Source: Halobacillus salinus (lineage in GTDB: Bacteria > Bacillota > Bacilli > Bacillales > Halobacillaceae). Taken from it: DNA of 64,000 nucleotides. How positions within the stretch are numbered: position 1 is the first letter of the stretch; each line of letters opens with the position of its first letter. The translations under genes and the position numbers were made by a program. Below the pieces are notes generated by a model that was given only the letters and a program-made list of their open reading frames with translations, was not told where the DNA came from and did no database searches. Location of the stretch: positions 1,240,001 to 1,304,000 of the forward strand of contig NZ_SRJC01000001.1 in NCBI RefSeq assembly GCF_004684905.1, read 5' to 3'. Positions 43,084-52,762 of this stretch are shown in pieces.

Positions 43084-43875
43084 TTAAAAATCAAACATAG
43101 AAAAACCATCATTCATGGACATGCTTGGTTTCTCTACCGTTTCATACGTAATTTCTTCATCTTCGTTATTTCTAAGCTCAATGATGTAGTCAAAATCCTC
43201 CATCTTATACTCTGTCTCCTGCACGAAAATATCTGGATGTTCTATCACTTTCGTAGCAGGTAAGCGCATGATTTCACGAACGAGCTGCCAATGCTGCTCG
43301 CTTGCTCTTCTCGCGGAGACAATTCCGTCGATGATATATAAGTTGTCTTCACTATACTCATCATCAATCAGCTGATTTCGAACTGTCTGCTTAAGCAAAG
43401 TACTCGAAACAAACAGCCACCGTTTATTCGCACAAACACTGGCTGCGACAACGGATTCTGTCTTACCAACACGTGGCATACCTCTAATGCCAACAAGCTT
43501 ATGCCCCTCTTTCATGAACAGTTCCGCCATAAAGTCGACCAGTAACCCCAAGTCTTCCCGGTTAAATCGAAACGTCTTCCGATCGTCTACATCACTATGT
43601 ATATAACGCCCATGCCTGACAGCCAGACGGTCTCTTAGTTTCGGTCTTCGCAATTTCGTCACTTTTATTGTATCCATTGTATCGAGAATAGATTTCAAAC
43701 GGGTGATTTGCTCTTCATCTTTACATAACAAAAGCATTCCACGATGGGAATTCTCTACACCGTTAATTGTGACAATATTGATCGCCATCATCCCAAGCAA
43801 GGACGAGATATCTCCTAGAAGTCCAGGGCGGTTGTATTGGATTTCATATTCTAAATACCATTCTGTCTTCTCCAT
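43084..43875 (-). CDS. ymfK: YmfK, DUF3388 protein with ACT-like N-terminus and a P-loop
   Basis: A 263-residue conserved Bacillaceae protein of unknown function. The N-terminus (YEIQYNRPGLLGDISSLLGM, then INIVTINGVENSHRGMLLLC) looks like an ACT regulatory domain. The second half has a Walker A-like GIRGMPRVGKTES, then NKRWLFVSSTLLKQTVRNQL and LYIIDGIVS, which could serve as Walker B. It precedes the RodZ-like gene by 20 bases. Neither nucleotide binding nor ligand is demonstrated. Confidence 0.82.
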   Translation of the reverse strand: MEKTEWYLEYEIQYNRPGLLGDISSLLGMMAINIVTINGVENSHRGMLLLCKDEEQITRLKSILDTMDTIKVTKLRRPKLRDRLAVRHGRYIHSDVDDRKTFRFNREDLGLLVDFMAELFMKEGHKLVGIRGMPRVGKTESVVAASVCANKRWLFVSSTLLKQTVRNQLIDDEYSEDNLYIIDGIVSARRASEQHWQLVREIMRLPATKVIEHPDIFVQETEYKMEDFDYIIELRNNEDEEITYETVEKPSMSMNDGFSMFDF

Positions 43876-44013
43876 AGCACAACTCCTCTGGAAGTTATTG
43901 TCGAAATTTGTTTAACAAGATGGAAAACTACCTATGTATCATCATAAATGATTTTAGAGGAATAAGAAAGCATCAGCTTGTGAATTTCCGATATTTCTTG
44001 TGAATCCATACTA

Positions 44014-44048
44014 AAAGAAAAACCGCACAGAGTATACTCTGTACGGCC
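44014..44048 (-). terminator. ymfJ terminator
   Basis: Long stem CCGTACAGAGT/ACTCTGTGCGG with T tract on the minus strand. Confidence 0.88.
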
Positions 44049-44053
44049 TCCCC

Positions 44054-44314
44054 TTACTGTTGATTGCCTTCGTTTTGAACGAGTTTGACCATCATACCAG
44101 CAATAGCTTTCTGCTCTTTGTCATCCGCTACATTCCAAAGGTCACGAAGGACAGCTTCTTGTTCGTTTTTAGCATCGACAGACGTTGCTAAATAATTACC
44201 GATTTCATAAGCCATTTCGTTAACAGTACGCTCTTCCATACCTTGACCTTGTGCTTGATGCAAGCGGTCACCTAAGAAATCTTTCCATGAACCCCAGTTA
44301 TCGAGAACAGACAT
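44054..44314 (-). CDS. ymfJ: YmfJ, DUF3243 family
   Basis: An 86-residue helical protein of the DUF3243 family, unknown function. It begins MSVLDNWGSWKDFLGDRLHQ and includes NEMAYEIGNYLATSVDAKNE and KAIAGMMVKLVQNEG. It sits between ymfI and ymfK as in B. subtilis and has its own terminator. The ATG at 44314 has GAGGAGG upstream. Confidence 0.88.
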   Translation of the reverse strand: MSVLDNWGSWKDFLGDRLHQAQGQGMEERTVNEMAYEIGNYLATSVDAKNEQEAVLRDLWNVADDKEQKAIAGMMVKLVQNEGNQQ

Positions 44315-44383
44315 ATCTGTTACCTCCTCTATTATTGATCGCTCTTAGTATGAGAAGATCAGGAGGATTTTATTCATGAAAAA

Positions 44384-45103
44384 TCAAGTCCATCCACCAT
44401 TCACTTTGATCGTCTGACCAGTTATGTAACTCGCTTCTTCGCTCATTAGAAAACGGATCGCACCTGACACTTCAGCAGGCTGTCCTGCCCGCCCAACCGG
44501 GATCTCTTCTGCCAACATCTGCGCTTCTTCGTCACTCAAGTGTGCATTCATCTCAGACTGTATCCAGCCAGGGGTAACCGCATTAACCCTGATGCCACTT
44601 GGTGCCACTTCCTTTGCGAGACCTTTTACAAAACTAAGCTGAGCTCCTTTAACCGAGCTATAGACGACTTCCGTACTCGCTCCCTCTTCACCGAATACAG
44701 ATGAAACGACTACAATATGCCCCTTCTTATTTGAAATCATTGCTGGCAATGCTTGTTGGGTGATTCGCCATGTGGACTGTACGTGAAGATAGTAAAGTTG
44801 ATCCATATCAGCGACCGACATATCTTGAAATAATCCAGTCCACGCTTGTCCGCCACAAAAAACAAGCGCATCCCACTCCTCATCCATGCCATCCAGAAAA
44901 GCTTGGATGCCTTCTGGGTGTGACAGATCTCCTTGGTATGCTCCAAGCCACTGTTCACTTGGCACTTGGTCTCGTAGCCTGTAAATTACCTGTTCATTAG
45001 AGCGATAATGGCAAGCGACAGCCCAGCCATCTTCCACAAGCTTGACTGTCGTTGCAAGGCCTATAGCCCCACTTGCCCCTATTATCAGGCAGCGTTTACG
45101 CAT
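44384..45103 (-). CDS. ymfI: YmfI, short-chain dehydrogenase (EF-P 5-aminopentanone reductase)
   Basis: A 239-residue SDR. The NAD(P) motif is IIGASGAIGLATTVKLVEDG; the catalytic Ser and Tyr-x3-Lys are in VVSSVFGE and VVYSSVKGAQLSF; the C-terminal ASYITGQTIKVNGGWT is FabG-like. B. subtilis YmfI was shown to reduce the 5-aminopentanone group on elongation factor P lysine 32. It overlaps the ymfH stop by eight bases, so it is translated with the M16 genes. Confidence 0.88.
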   Translation of the reverse strand: MRKRCLIIGASGAIGLATTVKLVEDGWAVACHYRSNEQVIYRLRDQVPSEQWLGAYQGDLSHPEGIQAFLDGMDEEWDALVFCGGQAWTGLFQDMSVADMDQLYYLHVQSTWRITQQALPAMISNKKGHIVVVSSVFGEEGASTEVVYSSVKGAQLSFVKGLAKEVAPSGIRVNAVTPGWIQSEMNAHLSDEEAQMLAEEIPVGRAGQPAEVSGAIRFLMSEEASYITGQTIKVNGGWT

Positions 45104-46388
45104 CTTGAGGCTTCACCTGGAATATGGAAATAGCTTCTTCTTTGATCCAATGTTGTAAATACTCATCTGCATCTTTTGGTGACAACGACTCGATGACAGG
45201 AAGTACATCAAACAAGTCACCACCTAGTGTGTGGTAGTGTGTAAACTGATTAGCGATAAATTCAAGCGAGTTCATCGCCCGCATAAACTGACCGATTTTC
45301 TTCCGTTTCATACGTGTGAAATCTTCTTCGGATATGCTTGTGTCTTTCAGTTCATGAAGCATTTCCTTGACCCGTTTTGTCATTTCATCGGGTTTACGAG
45401 TATCCCCACCAAGTATTGTGAAACCGAACTGGCGGTCAAGTTCTGTTTCGAAGGAGAAGCTGTCATCAATCAGATCATTTTTATACAGTTCTTCATAAAA
45501 AGCACCGCTACGGGAGAAATAGAAGTCTAAAATCATCTCAGACAACAACTCTGCACGAAGCAGCTCTTGACCGGATAGATCCTTGACATTTTCTTTCACA
45601 CCGACCATTGCTTTTGCTGTCGTAACTGGCATCTTAATGGATTGGCTCTTCTCCGCAACCTCAATAGGTTCGTCGGGATAAGAGCGGTTGATGACAGGTG
45701 CGTCCGGGAACTCTTTAGACTGTTGGTTTTCTCGGATTAACGTCATCATCGCTTCTGGTTCTATATTTCCTGCTACGAACAACGTCATGTTCGACGGGTG
45801 ATAGAATGTTTCATAGCAAGTATATAAATCGTCTTTCGTGATTTTCTGAATGGAATCAACCGTTCCGGCGATATCCACCTTCACCGGATGTTGATGGTAC
45901 ATGCTTTGGATCGTCCCAAAGAATGAGCGCCAATCAGGCTGGTCGTCATACATGTTTATCTCTTGTGCGATGATACCTTTTTCTTTCTCGACAGACTCTT
46001 CTGAGAAATAAGGGTCCTGTACGAAGTCAAGCAACGTTTTAACATTTTTCTCGACATGGCTCGTCGCAGAAAATAAGTAAGCCGTCTTCGTAAAGGAAGT
46101 AAAGGCATTCGCAGAGGCCCCGAGCTTCGTGAAATCCTGAAAAACATCCCGATCTTCTTTTTCGAAAAGTTTGTGCTCTAAGAAGTGGGCAATACCTTCA
46201 GGAACCGTCACTTGCTCGTCTTTGCCGATTGGTGTAAACGTTTGGTCGATGGATCCATAATTGGTTGTGAAAATGCCAAATGTTTTGGCCATTTCCGGTT
46301 TGGAAAGCAGGAACACTTGCAATCCATTATCCAATGTCTCTTTATAGACGGTTTCATTAAGCTGTTGGTACTTTAATTCTTCCACCAT
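45096..46388 (-). CDS. ymfH: YmfH, M16 zinc peptidase
   Basis: A 430-residue insulinase-family peptidase. The inverted zinc motif HxxEH is visible as GIAHFLEHKLFEK (His68, Glu71, His72 approximately), with the distal glutamate expected in EKGIIAQEINMYDDQPDW. It probably pairs with the YmfF subunit, which lacks the motif, like the two-subunit processing peptidases. The substrate is unknown. It overlaps ymfF by one base. Confidence 0.9.
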   Translation of the reverse strand: MVEELKYQQLNETVYKETLDNGLQVFLLSKPEMAKTFGIFTTNYGSIDQTFTPIGKDEQVTVPEGIAHFLEHKLFEKEDRDVFQDFTKLGASANAFTSFTKTAYLFSATSHVEKNVKTLLDFVQDPYFSEESVEKEKGIIAQEINMYDDQPDWRSFFGTIQSMYHQHPVKVDIAGTVDSIQKITKDDLYTCYETFYHPSNMTLFVAGNIEPEAMMTLIRENQQSKEFPDAPVINRSYPDEPIEVAEKSQSIKMPVTTAKAMVGVKENVKDLSGQELLRAELLSEMILDFYFSRSGAFYEELYKNDLIDDSFSFETELDRQFGFTILGGDTRKPDEMTKRVKEMLHELKDTSISEEDFTRMKRKKIGQFMRAMNSLEFIANQFTHYHTLGGDLFDVLPVIESLSPKDADEYLQHWIKEEAISIFQVKPQDA

Positions 46389-47671
46389 TATTCCCCTCCC
46401 TCTTGGCTCGTTAAGAAGTAGATCGTATCAAGTTTGACCTTATTAGCCATGCGCACGACGTCTTCTTTCGTCACCTTACGGATATTCTCCATTAACTGAC
46501 TAGCAGGCATTTCAGCACCTGAGATCATTTGATGATACAACACTTCAATCAACCCGTTCGCATTGTCCATCGTTTCTTGAAGCTGATTGACTACCTGTTC
46601 TTTGGTCTCGTTCACCTGTTCCTCTGTGAAGTCCCCGTTTTTCATTGCTTCCATCTGGTCTAAAATAATAGACTTCGCCTGGTCATAATCTTTTGGATCA
46701 ATTCCGCTGAATACGAGCAGCAAGCCTTTATGACTTTCAAAACGTGATGCAGCATAGTATGCCAAGCTATGTTTTTCGCGGACATTCATGAATAACTTCG
46801 AACTCGGGAATCCGCCAAAGATCCCGTTGAAGATCTGTAGGGCATAATAATCATCATCACCGAATTTAGTGTACGTACGATACCCGATGTGAAGTTTCCC
46901 TTGGTTAACTTCTTCCGGCTCGACGATCTCTTTTACGTCTGTAATTTCCTTAGACTCCGCTTTCTGGTCATTATCGACGTTCGTACTCTGAGAACGTGAG
47001 AAATACTGATCCGTCATCGTTTCAATTTGAGACTCGTCAATATCCCCGATCACATATACATCCAACAGATCGTTTGTGATCATGTTCTGGTAGTATTGGT
47101 ATAGCTTTTCCGGAGTAATAGAAGCGAGGTCTTCTTGATACCCATGAACATGAAGGGAATACGGCTCTCCCTCGCACATGTTGTCCATCAACCGAACGTT
47201 CGCATAGCTCATCTTATCATCTTTGATGGATGTGATTTTTTGCTCAAGCGTCTGCTTTTCCCGGTTCACAATTTCTGGGTCGAACCCATTTCCCTCTGTC
47301 TTCGGATTAAATAATACTTGATGGAAAAGTTTCATAGCCTCTTCCAAAATCGGCTCTTGGTCATTCAAATATGCTTCATTGACCACTTCCATGCGGAAGC
47401 TGATGACATGATTCTCTCCTTTCTTGGAACCATCACTCGATAAAGCAGTACCGTAAAGGTTCTCGAACGCCGACTGCAAAGAGCGTACGTTCGGATATTC
47501 ATTCGTCGCCTTCTGCAAAACGTGGGGTAACAACGCCCTTTCCGTAATCCCCTCTCTTTTTAATGGAGATTTGAATTTAGCGACAATCGTAATCGTTTTG
47601 TATTTATCGCTAGGTAAAATATGTAGACGATACCCTTGTTTAGTAGATAATTTCTCTTTTGAAACTTTCAA
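46388..47671 (-). CDS. ymfF: YmfF, inactive M16-family partner subunit
   Basis: A 427-residue M16-fold protein. At the expected active site it has ERALLPHVLQKATNEYP, so HxxEH is lost; it is likely a non-catalytic partner of YmfH. The C-terminal half keeps the fold (FNGIFGGFPSSKLFMNVREK). The start is TTG 47671, directly after AGGAGG; the frame to 47722 has no signal. B. subtilis YmfF has nearly the same length. Confidence 0.88.
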   Translation of the reverse strand: MKVSKEKLSTKQGYRLHILPSDKYKTITIVAKFKSPLKREGITERALLPHVLQKATNEYPNVRSLQSAFENLYGTALSSDGSKKGENHVISFRMEVVNEAYLNDQEPILEEAMKLFHQVLFNPKTEGNGFDPEIVNREKQTLEQKITSIKDDKMSYANVRLMDNMCEGEPYSLHVHGYQEDLASITPEKLYQYYQNMITNDLLDVYVIGDIDESQIETMTDQYFSRSQSTNVDNDQKAESKEITDVKEIVEPEEVNQGKLHIGYRTYTKFGDDDYYALQIFNGIFGGFPSSKLFMNVREKHSLAYYAASRFESHKGLLLVFSGIDPKDYDQAKSIILDQMEAMKNGDFTEEQVNETKEQVVNQLQETMDNANGLIEVLYHQMISGAEMPASQLMENIRKVTKEDVVRMANKVKLDTIYFLTSQEGGE

Positions 47672-47802
47672 AGCTCTTCCTCCTCTTCGTCTTTTCTCAT
47701 AGTATGGACGTAACTGGAGCACTTCATCCGTACGTCTTATGCTAAGGTATATGATTCAAAATGTAAAAAATTAAGCCCGTCACCATAATTCCTTGAAAAT
47801 AG

Positions 47803-47831
47803 AAGAACCTGGTACTAGGTACCAGGTTCTT
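47803..47831 (-). terminator. Palindromic hairpin after nupQ
   Basis: AAGAACCTGGTAC and GTACCAGGTTCTT, 13-base perfect arms around a three-base loop, 14 bases past the nupQ stop. The following sequence is only moderately T-rich. Confidence 0.7.
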
Positions 47832-47844
47832 GTAGTAATCTATA

Positions 47845-48804
47845 TTAGCGACTACCCTTCACATAAGGCTCTCCCAACGCTTTTGGCGCTTCCGCACGTC
47901 CGATAAATCCAGCAAGTGCCAGAATCGTCAGTACATACGGCGCAATCAATAAGAAGATTTGAGGTACATCTTCAAACAGCGGCAGACCAGAACCGAAGAC
48001 ACTCAATGATTGAGCGAAACCGAAGAATATCGCCGCTCCTAAAGCTCCGAGCGGATGCCATTTCCCGAAGATAACCGCAGCAAGTGCCATAAACCCTTGA
48101 CCTACGATGGTAGAGTGAGAGAAGTTCAATGCTACCGTCAGCGCATAAACGGAACCACCAAGCCCACCGAACGCACCAGAGAGCATGACAGCTATATAAC
48201 GCATACGGTACACTTTGATTCCATTCGTATCCGCTGCCATCGGGTGCTCACCAACAGAACGCAAACGTAAACCAAATGGCGTTTTATAAATGATGAACCA
48301 CACAAGAACAGCAAGAGCGATTGCTAGATAAGAAGTCATATACCAGTCAGAGAAGAACCAGTCTCCAATAATCGGAATTTGACTTAAACCAGGAATGTCC
48401 GTTGCATAGAAAGGACGTTCGACCATATCTGTCTGCCCTTTATCGTACCATTGCTTTGTCAAAAAGAGACCAATACCGAGTGCTAAGAAGTTAATGGCAA
48501 CCCCACTGACTACTTGATCGGCCCTGAAAGTGATGGAAGCTACAGCGTGTACCAATGCAAACAAGGCAGATACAGCCATTGCAACTAGAATGGATACCCA
48601 AGGAGTTGCTGCTCCGAATGTATCATAAAACGTTAAGTGGAAGACGACACCGACGAAGGCTCCCATGACCATCAAGCCTTCTAAGCCGATATTAATAATT
48701 CCGGATCGTTCACTGAATACGCCACCTAACGCCGTGAAAATCAGAGGGGCAGCGTAAACCATCGCCGCTGGAATGATGGATGCTATGATATCAATAATCC
48801 CCAT
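47845..48804 (-). CDS. nupQ: Nucleoside ABC transporter permease (NupQ type)
   Basis: A 319-residue permease of the BPD_transp_2 family with about eight to ten helices (for example AAMVYAAPLIFTALGGVFSE, VLVWFIIYKTPFGLRLRSVG). The cytoplasmic GEHPMAADTNGIKVYRMRYI contacts the ATPase. The B. subtilis homologue is part of the guanosine importer NupNOPQ. It starts one base after nupP. Confidence 0.87.
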   Translation of the reverse strand: MGIIDIIASIIPAAMVYAAPLIFTALGGVFSERSGIINIGLEGLMVMGAFVGVVFHLTFYDTFGAATPWVSILVAMAVSALFALVHAVASITFRADQVVSGVAINFLALGIGLFLTKQWYDKGQTDMVERPFYATDIPGLSQIPIIGDWFFSDWYMTSYLAIALAVLVWFIIYKTPFGLRLRSVGEHPMAADTNGIKVYRMRYIAVMLSGAFGGLGGSVYALTVALNFSHSTIVGQGFMALAAVIFGKWHPLGALGAAIFFGFAQSLSVFGSGLPLFEDVPQIFLLIAPYVLTILALAGFIGRAEAPKALGEPYVKGSR

Positions 48805-49866
48805 TTATTTCCCCTCCTTTTTGAAACGTAAGAAAACCCAACGAATGATGTAGCTCGAAGCTACGAAGAAAATGATTAATGCGATAACGATCTCTACAAG
48901 TTCTGTCGGAACACCCGCTTCTGTAGGCATGTTCAAGGCACCGATTTTCAATGTACCGAATAGGAATGCAGCCAAAACAACACCTAGTGCAGTATTTGCA
49001 CCAAGCAACGCAACCGCGATTCCATCAAATCCAATGTTCGTAAATCCAGATTTAACGTTCATATATCCAAACGTACCTAGTCCTTCCATTGCCCCTGCAA
49101 GTCCTGCAAAAGCACCTGAAATGACCATGGCAAGAACGATGTTCTTACTAACATTCATCCCAGCATATTTGGAAGCGTTCTGGTTAAATCCGACCGATCG
49201 TAATTCGAAACCGGTCGTTGTCTTATTAAGTACAAACCACATCACCGCTGCCATGAACAATGCGATGAGTATTCCGTAGTGCAAGCGAGAATAAAATGTC
49301 ATACTTGCAAGCCATTCTGATGCAAGGGAAGCAGTTGGGAAAATCTCAGGCGTACGGTCTGCACCGTCCGTCAGTACACTTCTGACCATTTCGTTAGAAA
49401 TATATAAGGCGATATAGTTCATCATAATGGTCACAATAACTTCGTGTACTCCAAGTTTAGCTTTCAAAATACCGGGAATGAATCCCCAGAAAGCTCCTGC
49501 CAAAGCAGCAGCTAGTACTGCAAGTGGGAGATGGATGACCATAGGAAGTTCAAAAGAAATACCGACCCACACCGAAGCTAGCCATCCTACAAATACTTGC
49601 CCCTCAACACCTATGTTCAATAGCCCAGTCCGCAACGCAAAGGCTACGGCTAGTCCCGATAGAATATAAGGTGTCACCTGTCGAATTGTTTCTCCGAAGA
49701 AATAACTGTCTCCGAAAGCACCGTTCCATAGGGCAGCATACCCTTCAACAGGATTGTACCCGAAGAAGAACATGATGATCGCTCCGGAAAGCAACCCTAA
49801 TAATACCGAAATTATCGGAATTAAAATATTGATCATTCGATTGGAAAACAACATATTATTCTCCAC
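48805..49866 (-). CDS. nupP: Nucleoside ABC transporter permease (NupP type)
   Basis: A 353-residue permease, longer partner of NupQ, with helices such as MINILIPIISVLLGLLSGAI and the conserved GAFWGFIPGILKAKLGVHEV followed by IMMNYIALY. Coupling region GFELRSVGFNQNASKYAGMN. The start overlaps the nupO stop by 11 bases; the four transporter genes form one unit. Confidence 0.87.
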   Translation of the reverse strand: MENNMLFSNRMINILIPIISVLLGLLSGAIIMFFFGYNPVEGYAALWNGAFGDSYFFGETIRQVTPYILSGLAVAFALRTGLLNIGVEGQVFVGWLASVWVGISFELPMVIHLPLAVLAAALAGAFWGFIPGILKAKLGVHEVIVTIMMNYIALYISNEMVRSVLTDGADRTPEIFPTASLASEWLASMTFYSRLHYGILIALFMAAVMWFVLNKTTTGFELRSVGFNQNASKYAGMNVSKNIVLAMVISGAFAGLAGAMEGLGTFGYMNVKSGFTNIGFDGIAVALLGANTALGVVLAAFLFGTLKIGALNMPTEAGVPTELVEIVIALIIFFVASSYIIRWVFLRFKKEGK

Positions 49867-51382
49867 CTGCCTTCACTGTCGTATTTCCTGCCATTAAGAG
49901 ACCGAGGTCCTGTTCATTCGTCTCTTCCGGTTTGACTTCGGATACGATCTGACCGTCAAACATGACGGCGATCCGGTCACTCAAGTTCATGATTTCTTCC
50001 AATTCAAATGAAAGAAGCAGAACGGCCCTACCTTTGTCTCTTTCTTCTATCAAACGTTGGTGAATGAATTCAATGGCACCTACATCAAGACCACGGGTCG
50101 GCTGAGCAGCAATGATCAAGTCTGGAGACCGATCCACTTCACGTCCAATGATCGCTTTTTGCTGGTTACCACCAGAAAGTGCACGAGCTTTCGTGTAGGC
50201 GTCCGGTGTACGGACATCGTATTCTTCAATAAGCTCATTCGCTTTTTTATAAATATTTTTAAAGTTCATAACCCCATTTTTAGAGAAAGGTTTATCATAG
50301 TAGGATTGCAATACCATATTTTCTCCGATAGGAAAGTCAAGAACGAGTCCGAACTTATGACGGTCCTGAGGGATATGAGAGATACCCGATTGAGTTACTT
50401 TTCTTGGCGTCAAGTTGGTAAGGGCTTTATCATGAAGCTTGATTTCTCCCGACTCTGTCTTACGAAGCCCTGTAATGGCTTCGATCAACTCGGACTGACC
50501 ATTTCCATCTACACCAGCGATTCCGACGATTTCTCCGGCTTTAACATCAAGGTTCAGCCCCTTGACCATCTCGACACCTCGAACGTCTTTCACTCTCAAG
50601 TCTTTAATAGATAAGTATGTCTCTTGCGGTTCTGCAGGTTTTTTCTCTGTTGAGAAACTCACTTCACGTCCTACCATTAAAGATGCCAGGTCGGTAGGGT
50701 TCGTTTCGGCAACATCGACAGTGCCAATTCCCTGCCCTTTACGAATAACCGTGCAGCGGTCGCACACTTCCATGATCTCTTTTAATTTGTGAGTAATAAG
50801 AATAATGGATTTGCCTTCCGAAACAAGACTCTTCATGATTTGGATGAGTTCTTTGATTTCTTGTGGCGTTAGAACCGCCGTAGGCTCATCGAAAATCAGA
50901 ATCTCCGCTCCACGATAGAGCGTTTTCAGAATCTCGACTCGCTGTTGCATCCCAACAGAAATATCGCGAATTTTCGCTCTTGGATCCACATTCAATCCGT
51001 ATCGTTCTGATAACTCCTGAACTTCCTGCTCCGCTTTCTTCAAGTTAACTCTGCCCATTTTCTTAGGCTCACTGCCTAACACAATGTTCTCTGTAACAGT
51101 GAATGTATCGACAAGCATAAAGTGTTGGTGAACCATTCCAATTCCTAATCCATTCGCTACATTCGGATCGGTAATGTTCGCTTTCTCACCACGAACGCGG
51201 ATTTCGCCTTTTTCCGGCTGATAGAGGCCGAAAAGCACGTTCATCAAAGTGGATTTACCTGCACCATTTTCACCTAACAAGGCGTGGATTTCACCCTTTT
51301 TCACTTGCAAGTTGATATTGTCATTCGCCACAATACCAGGAAATTCTTTACGTATATTCAGCATCTCGATTACGTAATCCAT
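49856..51382 (-). CDS. nupO: Nucleoside ABC transporter ATPase, two cassettes (NupO type)
   Basis: A 508-residue double ATPase. First cassette: Walker A LLGENGAGKSTLMNVLFGL, signature ISVGMQQRVEILKTLY, Walker B ILIFDEPTAVLTP. Second cassette: a degenerate Walker A VAGVDGNGQSELIEAITGL and signature ALSGGNQQKAIIGREVDRS, as in other simple sugar/nucleoside importers. It energises NupPQ. The ATG at 51382 follows GAGGGG. A 146-base gap with two hairpins separates it from nupN. Confidence 0.92.
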   Translation of the reverse strand: MDYVIEMLNIRKEFPGIVANDNINLQVKKGEIHALLGENGAGKSTLMNVLFGLYQPEKGEIRVRGEKANITDPNVANGLGIGMVHQHFMLVDTFTVTENIVLGSEPKKMGRVNLKKAEQEVQELSERYGLNVDPRAKIRDISVGMQQRVEILKTLYRGAEILIFDEPTAVLTPQEIKELIQIMKSLVSEGKSIILITHKLKEIMEVCDRCTVIRKGQGIGTVDVAETNPTDLASLMVGREVSFSTEKKPAEPQETYLSIKDLRVKDVRGVEMVKGLNLDVKAGEIVGIAGVDGNGQSELIEAITGLRKTESGEIKLHDKALTNLTPRKVTQSGISHIPQDRHKFGLVLDFPIGENMVLQSYYDKPFSKNGVMNFKNIYKKANELIEEYDVRTPDAYTKARALSGGNQQKAIIGREVDRSPDLIIAAQPTRGLDVGAIEFIHQRLIEERDKGRAVLLLSFELEEIMNLSDRIAVMFDGQIVSEVKPEETNEQDLGLLMAGNTTVKAGGE

Positions 51383-51429
51383 TCGCTTCCCCTCACTCTC
51401 TTTATTTTCCAGTCGTGATCTCTCTTGAA

Positions 51430-51476
51430 AAAATCATCAAATGAAGAGGGCCGGAGCCGCTTCATTTGATGATTTT
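51430..51476 (-). terminator. 17-bp hairpin between nupN and nupO (attenuator-like)
   Basis: Perfect arms at 51430-51446 and 51460-51476, 13-base GC-rich loop, followed on the minus strand by a T tract. It would reduce read-through from nupN into the transporter genes. Confidence 0.75.
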
Positions 51477-51483
51477 GCTTTAT

Positions 51484-51520
51484 AAAAAAAGAAGGCCGGC
51501 CAAGAACCAGCCTTCTTTTT
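51484..51520 (-). terminator. First hairpin after nupN
   Basis: GAAGGC/GCCTTC stem extended by inner pairs, with a seven-T tail on the minus strand, right after the nupN stop. Confidence 0.78.
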
Positions 51521-51528
51521 CAAACCTC

Positions 51529-52656
51529 TTATAGAGAATTCACGTATGTTTCAAGATCTTCACGTGTGCTTGGTACTTCTACATCGCCATTAACGATTTT
51601 CTCTTTCCACTCTTCAATTGAAGAAATGATGTCTTCTGTAAGAGCTTCTTCGTTTGTACGAGCGATGCTTACTGCATCATCAGCAAGACCATATTCCAGC
51701 ACTTCCCCACCAGGGAATTCACCGTTCATGGATTGAGTAGAAACGTCCTGAACTGCGATATCTACACGCTTAACCATAGAAGTAAGGGTTACGTTTGTAT
51801 CACCAACAGAACCTTCTTCGTATTGGTCACGGTCAACACCGATTACCCATACGTTTGCTTCAGGATCATTGTTCTTGATGTCTTTCGCTTGAGCAAATAC
51901 ACCGTTACCTGTCGCGCCTGATGCGTGGTAAATTACGTCAACGCCTTTGTTATACATGTTTGTAGCAATAAGTTTACCTTTGTCCGCTGCAGCGAAGCTT
52001 TCCGCATATTGAACGTCTACTTCGATGTCTGGGTTTACAGACTTAACACCTGCTACGAATCCAGCTTCGAACTTGTTGATCAAGTCTCCGTCAACTCCAC
52101 CGACGAAACCAACTTGGTTAGACTGAGTTTTCTTAGCTGCTGCTACACCTGCAAGGAATGATCCTTGGTGTTCTTTGAACGTGATACTTGCAATGTTGTC
52201 ACCTTCTGCTACTGAGTCAACGATAGCAAAGTGAGTGTCACCATATTGACCCGCTACTTCTTCGATAGCCGGTTGTAGTAAGTATCCAATTCCAAAGATT
52301 AAGTTGTAATCTTGACGTACAAGACGGTTAAGGTTGGTTACGTAATCTGAATCACTTTCAGATTGTGCGTAGTCGAAACCTTCGCCTTTAGACATTCCGT
52401 TCTCATCACCGAATGCTTGAAGACCTTCCCATGCGGATTGGTTGAATGATTTATCATCAACGCCCCCGACGTCCGTAACCATCGCAACAGAGAAGTCTCC
52501 GTTTGCCGCTTCCTCACCTGAAGAATCTTCTGATTCACCAGAATCTCCTCCGCTTGATTGATCTTCTCCACCCTCATCGGATGAACCGCAAGCTGCTAAT
52601 ACAAGTCCAAGAGACAATAAAAGTGCTAACATGACAAACCAACGATTTTTAAACAA
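51529..52656 (-). CDS. nupN: Nucleoside-binding lipoprotein, BMP/Med family (NupN type)
   Basis: A 375-residue substrate-binding lipoprotein. The signal peptide MLALLLSLGLVLAACGSS has the lipobox LAAC; a serine/glutamate-rich tether follows (about 25-50). The BMP domain has VTDVGGVDDKSFNQSAWEGL and ASGATGNGVFAQ. The start is TTG 52656 with AGGGGG eight bases upstream. It captures nucleosides outside the membrane for NupOPQ. Two hairpins after it suggest that it is made in excess over the transporter. Confidence 0.92.
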   Translation of the reverse strand: MFKNRWFVMLALLLSLGLVLAACGSSDEGGEDQSSGGDSGESEDSSGEEAANGDFSVAMVTDVGGVDDKSFNQSAWEGLQAFGDENGMSKGEGFDYAQSESDSDYVTNLNRLVRQDYNLIFGIGYLLQPAIEEVAGQYGDTHFAIVDSVAEGDNIASITFKEHQGSFLAGVAAAKKTQSNQVGFVGGVDGDLINKFEAGFVAGVKSVNPDIEVDVQYAESFAAADKGKLIATNMYNKGVDVIYHASGATGNGVFAQAKDIKNNDPEANVWVIGVDRDQYEEGSVGDTNVTLTSMVKRVDIAVQDVSTQSMNGEFPGGEVLEYGLADDAVSIARTNEEALTEDIISSIEEWKEKIVNGDVEVPSTREDLETYVNSL

Positions 52657-52762
52657 GTAAATTACCCCCTAATGTTGTTTAAGTCATACAAATTACAGTA
52701 ATAGAACCAAACGTGATTAGCGTGAAGCCTCACCTCCCTAAAGTTCATCACATTGAAAGCCC

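Noticed and set aside
47803-47831. 13-bp perfect inverted repeat as a possible insertion-sequence remnant
   Set aside because: There is one copy only, directly after nupQ, with no target duplication or transposase trace.
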